Shown here: positions 33,940 to 48,049 of the stretch, one piece after another
Layout: each line of letters starts with the position of its first letter
Numbering within the stretch: the first letter of the stretch is position 1
Assembly: GCF_001039355.2 (NCBI RefSeq)
Contig: NW_019775439.1
Coordinates: 126,001-190,000, forward strand
Source of the DNA: Lingula anatina
Lineage: Eukaryota; Brachiopoda; Lingulata; Lingulida; Lingulidae
Direction of reading: 5' to 3'
DNA: 64,000 nt
The notes under the pieces: generated by a model
The model's input: the letters and a program-made list of their open reading frames with translations, nothing else
Told to the model about the DNA's origin: nothing
The model's database searches: none
Position numbers and translations under genes: made by a program

Positions 33940-36109
33940 NCAAAACTATGCGATATAATCTATATTCACAGCCTCAGTTCTTGTTCCTGGCACAGAGTAC
34001 TAAAGGGGACCTGTCCTAGCTCTCACATATGTTCTAAGCTTGAACCTTGAATTTTATCACCTAATGATGTGTTCTTTGGCACTAGCCATCATCCTTACCC
34101 ACAGTATGCATTCTTAATACAATCTGCACCAGTAAAACAATACTCCGGTCTATCCCACGGCAATTCTCTTACTGTGATCCCTAAATCTCAAGCTGAAAGT
34201 TTAAATTTTCTCCAGCACACATTAAGTTATATACTAGGATGTCCACAAACACTATAGCTCAGAGTGGTAATCTTTTCAACAACTTCACAGAAATGAGGAA
34301 ACCAGACAACACCCTCTGCTTCTTCTTGGGTTGTGATCTTCATTTATGACAAAAAATCCTAGAAAAAAAATTACCCTCCACCCTGACTCCACCTTCAATT
34401 ATTTCTTGCTTACAAGCTCTCGGAAATAATCCTCCTGCTACAAGTACAACTAGTAAGCAGTAAAACTGTCCTCTACGGATTATAAACCACATGTGTTCTT
34501 CTGAGAGTGTTAACATCCCTTTGCTGATAAAAGTACAGAAAAAATACAATGCTTACTAGTACATTGTACACCAATCGATCTGGGTCCCACTAGGAAAAGT
34601 CTCTCAATAGTAACTGCTCAGAGTAACCTGATTATATTATCTAGTAGAACATCAACCATTACAATGCTCTGTTTTTTTTTTTAACATCCGAGGAAGTTCA
34701 AAACTACAAAAACACAAAATAGCCTTCTGAAATACTCCTTGGAAATATGGCAGTCTGAAATATTATAGTCTTTTGAAATATAGTCCTTGGAAGCATACTA
34801 CATATGGTCCTCTAAAAAGTATATTCCCCAGCAAAAATACTATGAAATAGACCCACGGATTAGTCCTTTCTAAATTATACTGTTGTCCATTGAATTTGTC
34901 TTCCAAAAACAGTCCTTTCAAACAGACCCACACAACAGTCCCTTTAATGCTGCAGTCCATCATCTTCAGAAGAAAATCCAAAGAAGTAGTCCTCTCCCTG
35001 ATATAGTCATCCTGGCTAGATCCCTTTTTAAGAAGAAACTGTCCGAATCCAAAATAGCTTCCAGTGACAAATGTCCCAGCGAGCTTTCCATACCTCTGTA
35101 CTAGACTAGCAAAGTATCTGATAATGTTAATAACAAATTACCCAACTGCCAAAAGCATCAAGTGCGCCACGCGTTGATGATAATCTAAAGACGCATTTCC
35201 ATTTTGGCTGTACCAAAGGATGCACTTCCATTTAATTTGTACCAAAGACGGTATTACATTTAAGATGTACCAAAAGACACATTTCCACGAATTAACAGCT
35301 GTTGCAAAAAGGGCACTGCCATTTCAATTGTACCAAAAGAACATTTCCATTTACTAGAAAACTCTACCAAAAAGTGCTACTCCAATGAAGTTAGTATAGT
35401 TTAACCTAGAACTTGTCATTTCGGCAGACCTCTTGATGGATTTCTAACCACAAACGAAGCCAGTCTAATCCATATGTTGCCCCACTGTCAGTAAGTAAGG
35501 TTTTGCTTCAGAATCTATGCCATAAGAGTACAGTAACTTACTATCATGGCTACAAATCTTTATCTAACACGTGAGGTTTACTAAGATGTTATTAATTCAC
35601 CCTGTAACATTTTGACTGGAAACTTGCCCTAAAGTTTTTTTTTTCCTTTGGTCTAATCGTAACATTTTTTTCTCTAATTAGTGTTCTTTATCTTGGTCTG
35701 TATGTCATCATACCAATGACAGTCAATTTCAGCTGTGGTGTTCAAAATTCAGGCAGTAATTGCCTTTTACCAGTGTTTCTTATTCCAAAGAGAGGAGATG
35801 CTTATCTATGACTGTACTAACACGATGATTATTGGAAAGTATTAACGTAAAAAAGTCTGTAATTTGTCCCCAAGTGTATTTTAAGCTCCAGCATTGGAAT
35901 AACTATCCGTGTTCTTCAGAGTGGTGGTCATAATGACGTTCAACTTTAAGGGTGTTACTTTGCCAAGTTTGGACATGTTTAGTTCTGTTTTAAACTTTAG
36001 ATACAGTAGTCGCAGTACATAATCCTTGACCCAGGCTGTGTGGACCAAATGAGAATTTGGGTGGATTAATTGAGGGATTAGACAGGCATTGTATCTCTCT
36101 CTTCCCCCC

Positions 36110-36134
36110 NNNNNNNNNNNNNNNNNNNNNNNNN
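36110..36134. other. Assembly gap of 25 N
   Basis: Flanked by poly-C. The other allele (42890-42925) has a short C run then poly-A at the same point. Confidence 0.9.
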
Positions 36135-37385
36135 TCTCTCCCCCCCCCCCCCCCCCCCCCCCCGCAAAAATAAATAAATAAATAAAAAATTCCAGGCTTT
36201 ACAAGCAACCTTTTTTCCTTCTTCCTTCTCCTTTTTTTGACAAAACTGGCCTGAATATTTCCTCAGTCTACCTCCATCGCTGAATCAACATCTAAAAGTA
36301 GCTGAAGCTTATCTTGAATTAAGCCTGAGGAACATGAGGGTGTGAACACTCCTGTTAGCCTGTTAGAAGACAATAAATTCCCTTTACTAAATATCCCCAA
36401 GGCTGCCTTAGTGCTATAATTTACTATGCACCTGAAATCCCCAATGCTGATATTTTACAGCAACCTGAGGTACAATAAGAGCTCATTCCCAATGGAACTG
36501 TCATTCTACATAGATCAATCCAACTCTGTAGGGACTCTTGCTGAATGCAATCAGTTTAACAGATTAGCACGCCTCCCCTTGTTTCCAATGTACTCAGATA
36601 ATCACCTGCTTTTCAGTATTCTGTATATTAATTTTATCACTTTTGTTGTCTGAACACTAACATTACTCTTCCAACTTGATCATCTCAAAGAATAACAAAA
36701 TATCATCATCCTGTTCTCCCTGGTTCTTTTTTAAATGTGCGGCATAATATACACTGCTTTTCAATCCAAAGATAATATACTGGGATGAAGGTGGATTGCA
36801 ATCGAGCTGAGGCAGCTCCAGCCAGCCTCTCCACCAAACAACCTTCCATACATACAGTAACTATAGCTGTATAATAAAATCAAGTCAACCATTCGGCATC
36901 CATAAAATAAAAGGTCTTTCAAGAAAATCCCAAGTGGCCAACTGTCTAGGCTGAGTGTCTAATAAATTCTGTGGCTGCTAATCAATGAGTATCCTGTACC
37001 TGAATCTAAGGGAGTACTAGTAAGATTCCGCATCAAACACGAACCCCTTACTCGGTAAATATAACCCTGCCTATCTTATATCCTATACATCCCTCCTTCA
37101 CCATTGCTATGACAGAGAATGAGAATCTCACATCCTATTTATTTACATAGTGCCATACTTTTCTATAGCAAGCATACCTCTTCTTCTAAGCACAAAGACT
37201 GGGAAAGCACAGGTGACTTAACTCAGGCATGAAACGGACATTTATATATATAAATTTATCAATGCAAATTATAAGAATGTCTAATGTCATGGTAAGATGC
37301 AACCTTATTATTATCACGAGACAAGATAAATAATCCCTTGCCCATTAAATAGATAAATAAAACAGCAATTAGAAGAAGAAATTAA

Positions 37386-37726
37386 AGGGATAATAACTCT
37401 TCGTATGAGATATATATTTCACAATTAAAACATTGTGAACAACTCATAGAAATATAATATATTCTGTTGTATAAGAAAAACGACAGTTATAGCTATTATT
37501 CTGATATCTGAGCTTGTCTTTAGACCACATGACCTCCACTGATAGCTATACTCTGTTATAATCTCTTAAGAGATTATAACAAAAAAACAAACTTGTTAGA
37601 AAAAAAAAAAACAGGGACTAACTCTGAATGTAAAAATGGATTCATTAACCATTGGTAAGTATGGAAAAATTGTTGTTTACTCCAGGAAGATTCATTTTTT
37701 GGCCAAAACGAAGAGTTATTATCCCT
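37386..37726. mobile_element. piggyBac-like TTAA element, complete copy (341 bp)
   Basis: 18-base terminal inverted repeats (AGGGATAATAACTCTTCG) with TTAA duplicated at 37382-37385 and 37727-37730. No coding capacity, so non-autonomous. A palindrome AATCTCTTAAGAGATT lies near the middle. TTAA duplication is the hallmark of piggyBac transposition. Confidence 0.85.
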
Positions 37727-40700
37727 TTAAATATGGAAAAACATTAATCACCTAAATCGTAAATGAAAAAACCTGTCACTTCATTCGGCACATGGGAATT
37801 GGACCTAAACAAATGCTAAAGTCTACAAGTCTTCTCATTTAAAATCAGGTTACAAAAGTGTCTTCTCATTTGACAGCTTTCATACTGTAATAAAACTAAT
37901 CAGCTTCCCCTTTTAGAAAATGTGACAAAAAATCATGGTATTCAAACGACTTACCCTTTGAAATATATATAATGTATTATAATAAATTATATTATTTTTT
38001 GTCATTTACACTAAATTTAGAATAAACATGGACCTGTTAATATGCACCTCCACCTTCTGTTCTTTGCCTCCAAGTGGTATTTACGGTATTACCTGATCAT
38101 GTTATCAAGTACCACATATCAACAATAACACTGCTCCCTTTTGTCACACCTGAGGAAGTCCAAAACTACAAAAACACAAAATAAATGCTCAACACACCTT
38201 TGGTGAAACCCTGCAGTCAAAGTTGTTTGTGTTTTGATCTCAAAATCAAACATCGCAACATCCATGCACAGATAGAAGAGCCATTATAATTCAGTCCTAT
38301 TTTTCATCACAGCTCAGGCGTTATTTGGGTGGAAATACAAAACACACCCACATATACTTGACAACACTTTGCTCCTTCCTTGTTTTACCTGAAAAGGGGG
38401 GTTACTAGTACTCATTTCATTTGTCCTACATTAACAAAGAAGAAGGAGTAATGTTAAACCTGTACCTATAATGTCATAATATTATATTGAGAACTTAAAG
38501 AGCACACCTGAAGGTGATCCTATTAAATGACACCATAGATATGAAATGTGCGTTTCTATGGAGACGTAAACACTACACTGTATAGATACAACAACTGAAA
38601 TGCCCTACTTTCTTGGAAGCTCAGGTAGTGTAAATACCCTTGACAATCATGTCAATATAATGTATCTTGACGATTTTTTGTACAGCCTACAGGTGTATAT
38701 ATATATCACCTTACAGGTATTTTTTGGCAAATTATCATCACAAAAATCTTACCTACAAAGATCATGATCAAAATATACAGAATATCTTGACTTGTTTTAA
38801 GTTTACTGATGTACTAATATAAGTTAATCAACAAGTCTGAAGCCACAAATCAACAGTTAAACCTTTCACATCTATCCAGGAATTTATATTAAAAAAATTA
38901 TTACAGTATATAAATTAGTGTAGTATGTAACATTTCTTGATCTAAAAGTCAATCAACAAGTTGTAACTAAAAAAAATAATTTGATCCCCCCCCTCTCTAA
39001 ATTTCACCACCTCTGAACATTGAAAATTTGATTACTAGTAGTACTAGTACATATATTCAATCCAATACTCCAATACATGGGTACTAGTAAAGTTCTTACA
39101 TGTGAATTGATAAAAAATACACCTGTGCAGCCCATTTTATCTTTCAACTATATAGATGTGGACACTGAATGTAAATATATAATAATAAAATGACATCAGA
39201 GTTTGATCAAAACTTCACACATAGCAGAAAGGTGTACCAGCACACCAGCCTGCACAAGTTACCTTGGGGCACTGAATATCATTAAAATAAATGTCTCCTT
39301 TTAAATAGAAATCTACTACGTACATGCCAGTTTTAATGTCATTTATGTATGCAGACATTACAGGTAAATATTCCACCTACTATTAATATCAGAATTAAAA
39401 TTCCATATCACACTAAGATAAGGCGATTCTTATGTAAAATGTGCAATTATACCGACACATAGTCACCAGACCAATTTCATTATCTCATATTAATCCTGAG
39501 GAAATGTGTATCATATTGCTTCATACTTTGGTCAGCTGAAGGTTTGAAAACACCAACTTGAAGATCAATACGTCCACAGTGTAGACAAAAGGATTACAGT
39601 GATAAAAACCTCCATTAATTTCACTTAAACTGTTCAATCACTGCCAGACCACAGAGTAATGCAGACAAACCCAATATAAGATACATGCTGGATGAGATCA
39701 AATCTCTTCATGCTGTTAGTCTGTGTCAGACAATACTACCAGTAACTTCAGCCAAGAAAAGAATAGTGTAACTGGCATACTAACATACTAGTAAGAAACT
39801 GAGTGATTTGTCCACCAGCAAAATGTACCCCCCTTCCTTTCTTCAACAACCCATCCCAAACACCCACACCCACCTTAAGTAACCTCCTGACTTATCAGAT
39901 ATTAAAATCACAAAATTCTAATCTACTACTTAAAAGCAATCATCCAAACCATTTCTTGTATACCAGTAAATATACATAGACCTTAAAGCACCAATGTGAA
40001 CAAAGAGGAAGCAACTATGTGTGGACCCCTCCAGACAATCTAGGCCGATATATCAGCCAAGATGATTATGAACAACATGTGTCAGAGACAGAAACAAGTC
40101 CCTGCAGTAACATGTGTCCCATTAACTTATTTGCTGCGGAAGTCAGAAGAAAGAGTCAATTAGGTGAAATACTACAGTAATGACACTGCCCAGTGTAGAT
40201 GGGGCTTAAGCTGGGGGGGGGGGGCATGAGACGCCATCCCCCACCCCACCCCACAGTTCCACCATGGATAGGCCACTTGCCAAACAATGAGAATAAACTT
40301 AAGATGGATGATAGTACATAGTAGTCCATATATCTTAAGTGTAAAATGGATACTCCCAAATAAATCCTATGCCATTATGTAACTGACCAGTATGAAATCA
40401 CCCTATCTGTTCTAAGTATGGTACCACCTTTATAAATTGCCTTTAGATAGGGAGTAACATTAAACCACCAGTAAGTTGATATGATAGAATTTAAGACGTC
40501 TTATTTTGACCATTGGCCGTACAATCTTATTCTTCCGTACAGAAACACAAATTAACCCCAAGTTTAAAGCTATACTCCACTCTTTTATTCTTTCATGCAA
40601 ATACAGGACAGTGCTTCAATTAAGCTTATTCACATACTATAATGATTATTATTACGTTTTTTATCATAAAATATTAATTTTACTTTTCGCGTAAAAATGA

Positions 40701-40846
40701 GAAAATCTTGAATCAAATGAATGAAAGTTGAACACGATAACATTAGTCGATGTTAGCACTCTTCAAAAGCGTATCTGAAAATAAAATTTCCACTTGGGTT
40801 ATTCCTTTAGATCTTATTATTATTTCGCACATAACTAAAAACTTAC

Positions 40847-40920
40847 CTGTTCTGACTTGTACTCAGTTACGGTTTTGTTCTTACTTCGGCAAGGTAGCCG
40901 CCAACTTCTACCATCTTGAG
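40847..40920 (-). other. Candidate divergent first exon, other allele
   Basis: Allelic counterpart of 48050-48120. The donor GTAAG and the upstream ORF are retained, with two or three substitutions near the donor. Confidence 0.38.
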
Positions 40921-40930
40921 GATATATGTC

Positions 40931-41122
40931 ACTTTTTCGGTTGTTTATAGATGTCGTACCAAGACGAGCTTTGTTATTCTTCAGTTTCTATTTGATGCGC
41001 GTGTCTTGGAAAAGCGCCATCTGTTGGGGTGTTGTCGCTAAGGGCGCTGTGAAAATGTCTGACTGAAAATTATTTTCGTCTTTCTTTTTGTGTTATAAAG
41101 GTTGTCGTTTAATTATTAGGAG
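40931..41122. promoter_or_regulatory. Same bidirectional promoter, other allele
   Basis: Allelic counterpart of 48121-48325, with the same CpG-bearing motifs and only a few substitutions. Confidence 0.48.
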
Positions 41123-42373
41123 ATGGCTCAAGTAGCTCAACCACCAGCTCCAGAAACAGAGTCTAATAATACGTATATTATAAGGCCGAATTTTCAGCAC
41201 AAGTAAGTACATTGTGGGTGAACGAGATGTAACTTGTAAACAGCACAACATACATCAACTCGATGGTGTTGGGGGTACTCCACGGTTTCAATGTCTGAAA
41301 GATGAAAGAAGAGTATTTTACAGCGAGATGAAATCGACCTTATTAGATATACTACAGACATTTTTCATAAATGTTGTGACTCGTAGCTTCCATAAACTTT
41401 CAGAACATCACTGAATCAAATTACTTCGTGTTAAACTATTCCTAGCGTTACTTCAGTGAGTAGGTACAAATATTGTACATGTTGCCATCTAGTTTTATTT
41501 TTTAAAATCTTCCTTGAGCAGATTCACCTTAAGAATTTTTATAAATTCACAAAACAAGACAAAAATCAGGGGATCAATTTAAATATATATATTAATAATT
41601 TTTCCAGAAATAACACAAATCTTTTTTGACGATTCAATATATTTTTTCTAGATTTCGGCCTGTGATAGTCAAAGAATGCATCCATGGTGTTCTCAATGAA
41701 CAACTGGCAGGCAAAAGTTACGATGTTGAAGAAGTAACAAGTCTCACCAAATTAATATCAGATGACATAAGGAATAAAATCAAAGGTAAAAATTTTAGAA
41801 ATGTTCATTTCTCAATTCAAGACATTTGCATCCATCTCCTTACATCAGTTTATCAAGTATCTGGTATTGATCAGGATCCATAGATACCAAATCCTTTTCA
41901 CACAAAGTTGGTTTATTTTCTTTAGTCAGAATAAAGTTTTAAATAGAATTATTTTGTTTATGATATAGTTGGTTATATAGTTAAATAGTTGGTACTCCTA
42001 ACACCAGTGCATTTAAGTCCTCAAACAATGTAATAGTTGCTTGAACATTTATTTATACCCTATCAAATCAATATTGCACACTACAATTTTTTTTGACCAA
42101 AAAACAAAACTGTAGATTTTCCAGGTTCTGAAGGAGGGGAACATTTCAAACTTGTTACAGTACACCAGTTCTCTTTTCATGACAAATACTAGTTAACCCC
42201 ACCCCCACCCCCATCCTCCACCCCCACCCCCACCCCCACCCCCATCCTCCAGGCCCACCTGTGGAATTGGAATCTTAAATAATTTTTGCAATATCTATTT
42301 CAGACATGGGCTATGACAGATACAAGTTTATTGTACAGGTGGTCATAGGTGAACAGAGAGGCGAGGGAGTCAA
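41123..42373 (+). CDS. DYNLT2B: DYNLT2B exons 1-3, other allele, truncated by contig end
   Basis: Exons 41123-41202, 41652-41785 and 42304-42373 are near-identical to the first three exons of the gene at 48326, with identical phases and splice sites. One visible protein difference is Val (here) versus Ala in SYD-x-EEV. Exons 4 and 5 are absent because this contig ends in GT repeats and poly-G at 42694, before they would occur. The flanking intergenic DNA is also duplicated, so this is best read as the alternative haplotype, not a broken paralogue. A true tandem duplication is less likely given the contig-joint evidence. Confidence 0.85.
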
Positions 42374-42544
42374 GTATGTATAAAGATATCAATGCAATTT
42401 TTGTATGGCAAAGCACCTGATGACATTAAGGTGGAGTAACTGGTATCAAAAATACGGGATCAAATCAGATTTTGAATGTAAATTAAGTTTCTTTACTTTT
42501 GCCCACTATTAATATCATCCTATTTCTTTAAAACAGTTGTCCTT

Positions 42545-42550
42545 TAGTGT

Positions 42551-42589
<39 letters not shown>

Positions 42590-42694
42590 TGAGTGTGTGT
42601 GTATGTGTTTGTGAGTGAGTATGAGTGCGTGTGTGTGTGTTTGTGAGTGAGTATGAGTGCGTGTGTGTGTGTGGGGGGGGGGGGGGGGGGGGGG
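42545..42694. repeat. GT-rich microsatellite ending in poly-G at contig end
   Basis: Interrupted GT/GTGA repeats then about 22 G and an N. In the continuing allele (49726-49795) the GT tract is shorter and followed by DYNLT2B exon 4. Confidence 0.88.
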
Positions 42695-42695
42695 N

Positions 42696-42794
42696 GCTGT
42701 TTTTGTCGTAAAACAGAATATATTATATTTCTATGAGTTATTCACAATGTTTTTATTGTAAAATATAGACCTCATACGAAGAGTTATTATCCCT
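42696..42794. mobile_element. piggyBac-like TTAA element, right part (haplotype 1)
   Basis: Continues the element interrupted at 33797; GCTGTTTTT is shared by the two broken ends. It ends ATCCCT/TTAA at 42795-42798, beside GATACAGTAGTC, the same flank as the empty site near 36000. Confidence 0.82.
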
Positions 42795-44121
42795 TTAAGA
42801 TACAGTAGTCACAATACATAATCCTTGACCCAGGCTGTGTGGACCAAATGAGAATTTGGGTGGATTAATTGAGGGATTAGACAGGCTTCATAGTTTCTCC
42901 CCCCCCCCAAAAAAAAAAAATCCAGCGTTACAAGCAACCTTTTTTCCTTCTTCCTTCTCCTTTTTTTGACAAAACTGGCCTGAATATTTCCTCAGTCTAC
43001 CTCCATCGCTGAATCAACATCTTAAAGTAGCTGATGCTTATCTTGAATTAAGCCTGAGGAACATGAGGGTGTGAACACTCCTGTTAGCCTGTTAGAAGAC
43101 AATAAATTCCCTTTACTAAATATCCCCAAGGCTGCCTTGGTTCTATAATTTACTATGCACCTGAAATCCCCAATGCTGATATTTTACAGCAACCTGAGGT
43201 ACAATAAGAGCTCATTCCCAATGGAACTGTCATTCTACATAGATCAATCCAACTCTGTAGGGACTCTTGCTGAATGCAATCAGTTTAACAGATTAGCACG
43301 CCTCCCCTTGTTTCCAATGTACTCAGATAATCACCTGCTTTTCAGTATTCTGTATTTCTGTATATTAGTTTTATCACTTTTGTTGTCTGAACATTACTCT
43401 TCCAACTTGATCATCTCAAAGAATAAAAAAATATCATCATCCTGTTCTCCCTGGTTCTTTTTTAAATGTGCTGCATAATATACACTGCTTTTCAATACAA
43501 AGATAATACACTGGGATGAAGGTGGATTGCAATCGAGCTGAGGCAGCTCCAGCCAGCCTCTCCACCAAACAACCTTCCATACATACAGTAACTATAGCTG
43601 TATAATAAAATCAAGTCAACCATTCGGCATCCATAAAATAAAAGGTCTTTCAAGAAAATCCCAAGTGGCCAACTGTCTAGGCTGAGTGTCTAATAAACTC
43701 TGTGGCTGCTAGTAAATGAGTATCCTGTACCTGAATCTAAAGGAGTACTAGTAAGATTCCGCATCAAACACGAACCCCTTACTCGGTAAATATAACCCTG
43801 CCTATCTTATATCCTATACATCCCTCCTTCACCATTGCTATGACAGAGAATGAGAATCTCACATCCTATTTATTTACATAGTGCCATACTTTTCTATAGC
43901 AAGCATACCTCTTCTTCTAAGCACAAAGACTGGGAAAGCACAGGTGACTTAACTCAGGCATGAAACGGACATTTATATATATAAATTTATCAATGCAAAT
44001 TATAAGAATGTCTAATGTCATGGTAAGATGCAACCTTATTATTATCACGAGACAAGATAAATAATCCCTCACCCATTAAATAGATAAATTTAAAAAAACA
44101 GCAATTAGAAGAAGAAATTAA

Positions 44122-44465
44122 AGGGATAATAATTTTTCATATGAGATCTATATTTCACAATAAAAACATTGTGAACATCTCATAGAAATATAATGTATTC
44201 TGTTGTTAATGTATAAGAAAAACGACAGTTATAGCTATTATTCTGATATCTGAGCTTGTCTTTAGACCACATGACCTCCATTGATAGCTATACTCTGTTA
44301 TAATCTCTTAAGAGATTATAACAAAAAAACAAACTTTTTAGAAAAAAAACCAAGGACTAACTTTGAATGTAAAAATGGATTTATTAACCATTGGTAAGTA
44401 TGGAAAAATTGTTGTTCACTCCACGAAGATTCATTTTTTGGCCAAAACGAAGAGTTATTATCCCT
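44122..44465. mobile_element. piggyBac-like TTAA element, allele of 37386-37726
   Basis: Same insertion in the other haplotype, with substitutions in the left repeat (AATTTTTCAT for AACTCTTCGT) and one T lost at the right TTAA. Presence in both alleles shows an older insertion. Confidence 0.8.
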
Positions 44466-47033
44466 TAAATATGGAAAAACATTTATCACCTAAATCGTAA
44501 ATGAAAAAACCTATCACTTCATTCGGCACGTGGGAATTGGACCTAATGCTAAAGTCTACAAGTGTCTTCTCATTTAAAATCAGGTTACAAAAGTGTCTTC
44601 TCATTTGACAGCTTTCATACTGTAATAAAACTTATCAACTTCCCCTTATAGAAAATGTGACAAATAATCATGGTATTCAAATGACTTGTCCTTTGAAATA
44701 AAAGAGCGCACTATACAAATGGAAAAAATGAAAATTGTACAATAATAATTAGTTATATTATTTTTTGTCATTTACACTAAATTTAGAATAAACACAGACC
44801 TATAAATTATTTTTAATATGCACCCCCACCTTCTGTTGTTTGCCTTCAAGTGGTAGTTACGGTATTACCTGATCATGTTATCAAGTACCACATCAACAAT
44901 AACACTGCTCCCTTTTGTCACACCTGAGGAAGTTCAAAACTACAAAAACACAAAATAAATGCTCAACACACCTTTGGCGAAACCCTGCAGTCAAAGTTGT
45001 TTGTGTTTTGATCTCAAAATCAAACATCGCAACATCCATGCACAGATAGAAGAGCCATTATAATTCAGTCCTATTTTTCATCACAGCTCAGGCGTTATTT
45101 AGGTGGAAATACAAAACACACCCACATATACTTGACAACACTTTGCTCCTCCCTTGTTTTATCTGAAAAGGGGGGTTACTAGTACTCATTATATTTGTCC
45201 TACATTAACAAAGAAGAAGGAGTAATGTTAAACCTGTACCTATAATATCATAATAATACGCTGAGAACTGAAAGAGCACACCTGAAGGTGATCCTATTAA
45301 ATGACACTGTAGATATGTAATGTGCGTTGCTATGGAGACGTAAACACGACACTGTATAAATACAACAACTGAAATGCCCTCCTTTCTTGGAAGCTCAGGT
45401 AGTGTAAATACCCCCGACAATCATGTCAATATAATGTATCTTGATGACTTTTTGTACAGCCTACATGTGTATATATATATATATATATCACCTTACAGGT
45501 ATTTTTTGGCAAATTATCATCACAAAAATCTTACCTACAAAGATCATGATCAAAATATACAGAATATCTTGACTTGTTTTAAGTTTACTGATGTACTAAT
45601 AAAAGTTAATCAACAAGTCTGAAGCCACAAATCAACAGTTAAACCTTTCACATCTATCCAGGAATTTATATTTAAAAAATTATTACAGTATATAAATTAG
45701 TGTAGTATGCAACATTTAATGATCTAAAAGTCCATCAACAGGTCGTAACTAAAAATAATTAATTTGACCCTCCCCCCTAAAATTTACCACCTCTGAACAT
45801 TGAAAATTTGATTACTAGTAGTACTAGTACTTAGTACATATATTCAATCCAATACTCCAATACATGGGTACTAGTAAAGTTCTTACATGTGAATTGATAA
45901 AAAATATATACACCTGTGCAGCCCATTTTATCTTTCAACTATATAGATGTGGACACTGAATGTAAATATATAATAATAATAAAATGACATCAGAGTTTGA
46001 TCAAAACTTCACATATAGCAGAAAGGTGTACCAGCTCACCAGCCTGCACAAGTTACCTTGGGGCACTGAATATCATTAAAATAAATGTCTCCTTTTAAAT
46101 AGAAATCTACTGCGTACATGCCAGTTTTAATGTCATTTATGTATGCAGACATTACAGGTAAATATTCCACCTACTATTAATATCAGAAAGAAAATTCCAT
46201 ATCACACTAAGATAAGGCGATTCTTATGTAAAATGTGCAATTATACCGACACATAGTCACCAGACCAATTTCATTATCTCATATTAATCCTGAGGAAATG
46301 TGTATCATATTGTTTCATACTTTGGTCAGCTGAAGGTTTGAAAACACCAACTTGAAGATCAATACGTCCACAGTGTAGACAAAAGGATTACACTGATAAA
46401 AACCTCCATTAATTTCACTTAAACTGTTCAATCACTGCCAGACCACAGAGTAATGCAGACAAACCCAATATAAGATACATGCTGGATGAGATCAAATCTC
46501 TTCATGCTGTTAGTCTGTGTCAGACAATACTACCAGTAACTTCAGCCAAGAAAAGAATAGTGTAACTGGCATACTAACATACTAGTAAGAAATTGAGTGA
46601 TTTGTCCACCAGCAAAATGTACCCCACTTCCTTTCTTCAACAACCCATCCCAAACACCCACACCCACCTTAAGTAACCTCCTGACTTATCAGATATTAAA
46701 ATCACAAAATTCTAATCTACTACTTAAAAGCAATCATCCAAACCATTTCTTGTATACCAGTAAATATACATAGACCTTAAAGCACCAATGTGAACAAAGA
46801 GGAAGCAACTATGTGTGGACCCCTCCAGACAATCTAGGCCGATATATCAGCCAAGATGATTATGAACAACATGTGTCAGAGACAGAAACAAGTCCCTGCA
46901 GTAATGCGTGTCCCATTAACTTGTTTGCTGCAGAAGTCAGAAGAAAGAGTCAATTAGGTGAAATACTACAGTAATGACACTGCCCAGTGTAGATGGGGCT
47001 TAAGCTGGGGGGGGGGGGGGGGGGGGGCAAGAG

Positions 47034-47394
47034 NNNNNNNNNNNNNNNNNNNNNNNNNNNNNNNNNNNNNNNNNNNNNNNNNNNNNNNNNNNNNNNNNNN
47101 NNNNNNNNNNNNNNNNNNNNNNNNNNNNNNNNNNNNNNNNNNNNNNNNNNNNNNNNNNNNNNNNNNNNNNNNNNNNNNNNNNNNNNNNNNNNNNNNNNNN
47201 NNNNNNNNNNNNNNNNNNNNNNNNNNNNNNNNNNNNNNNNNNNNNNNNNNNNNNNNNNNNNNNNNNNNNNNNNNNNNNNNNNNNNNNNNNNNNNNNNNNN
47301 NNNNNNNNNNNNNNNNNNNNNNNNNNNNNNNNNNNNNNNNNNNNNNNNNNNNNNNNNNNNNNNNNNNNNNNNNNNNNNNNNNNNNNNNNNNNNN
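47034..47394. other. Assembly gap of 361 N
   Basis: Flanked by poly-G on both sides. The other allele at 40209-40225 reads straight through as a short G run (AAGCTGGGG...CATGAGACGCC), so the true missing sequence is probably small. Confidence 0.9.
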
Positions 47395-47397
47395 GGT

Positions 47398-47437
<40 letters not shown>

Positions 47438-48049
47438 TGAGACGCCATCCCCCACCCCCACCCCCACCCCACAGTTCCACCATGGATAGGTCACTTGCCA
47501 AACAATAAACTTAAGATGGATGATAGTACATAGTAGTCCATATATCTTAAGTGTAAAATGGATACTCCCAAATAAATCCTATGCCATTATGTAACTGACC
47601 AGTATGAAATCACCCTATCTGTACTAAGTATGGTACCACCTTTATAAATTGCCTTTAGATAGGGAGTAACATTAAACCACCAGTAAGTTGATATGATAGA
47701 ATTTAAGACGTCTTATTTTGACCATTGGCCGTATTCTTCCGTACAGAAACACAAATTAACCCCAAGTTTAAAGCTATACTCCACTCTTTTATTCTTTCAT
47801 GCAAATACAGGACAGTGCTTCAATTAAGCTTATTCACATACTATAATGATTATTATTACGTTTTTTATCATAAAATATTAATTTTACTTTTCGCGTAAAA
47901 ATGAGAAAATCTTGAATCAAATTAATGAAAGTTGAACACGATAACATTAGTCGATGTTAGCACTCTTCAAAAGCGTATCTGAAAATAAAATTTCCACTTG
48001 GGTTATTCCTTTAGATCTTATTGTTATTTCCACATAACTAAAAACTTAC

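Larger units (their letters stand above)
33941..42694. repeat. Haplotype 2 segment
   Basis: Its left part is the allele of 30621-33548 and its right part (from 35993) is the allele of 42795-49725. It contains DYNLT2B exons 1-3 and ends in GT repeats and poly-G at 42694. Includes a 25-base N gap at 36110-36134. Confidence 0.85.

Noticed and set aside
36426-36653. 75-codon open frame, repeated at 43155-43478
   Set aside because: The repetition is allelic, the end of the frame differs between alleles through an indel, and there is no recognisable domain.
41123-42373. A truncated tandem paralogue (pseudogene) of DYNLT2B
   Set aside because: The truncation coincides with a contig end, the flanking noncoding DNA is duplicated too, and contig-end overlaps give a consistent two-allele path.
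46950-47508. Long open frames across the N gap on both strands
   Set aside because: They consist of N-derived X residues and poly-G/poly-C translations and have no biological content.
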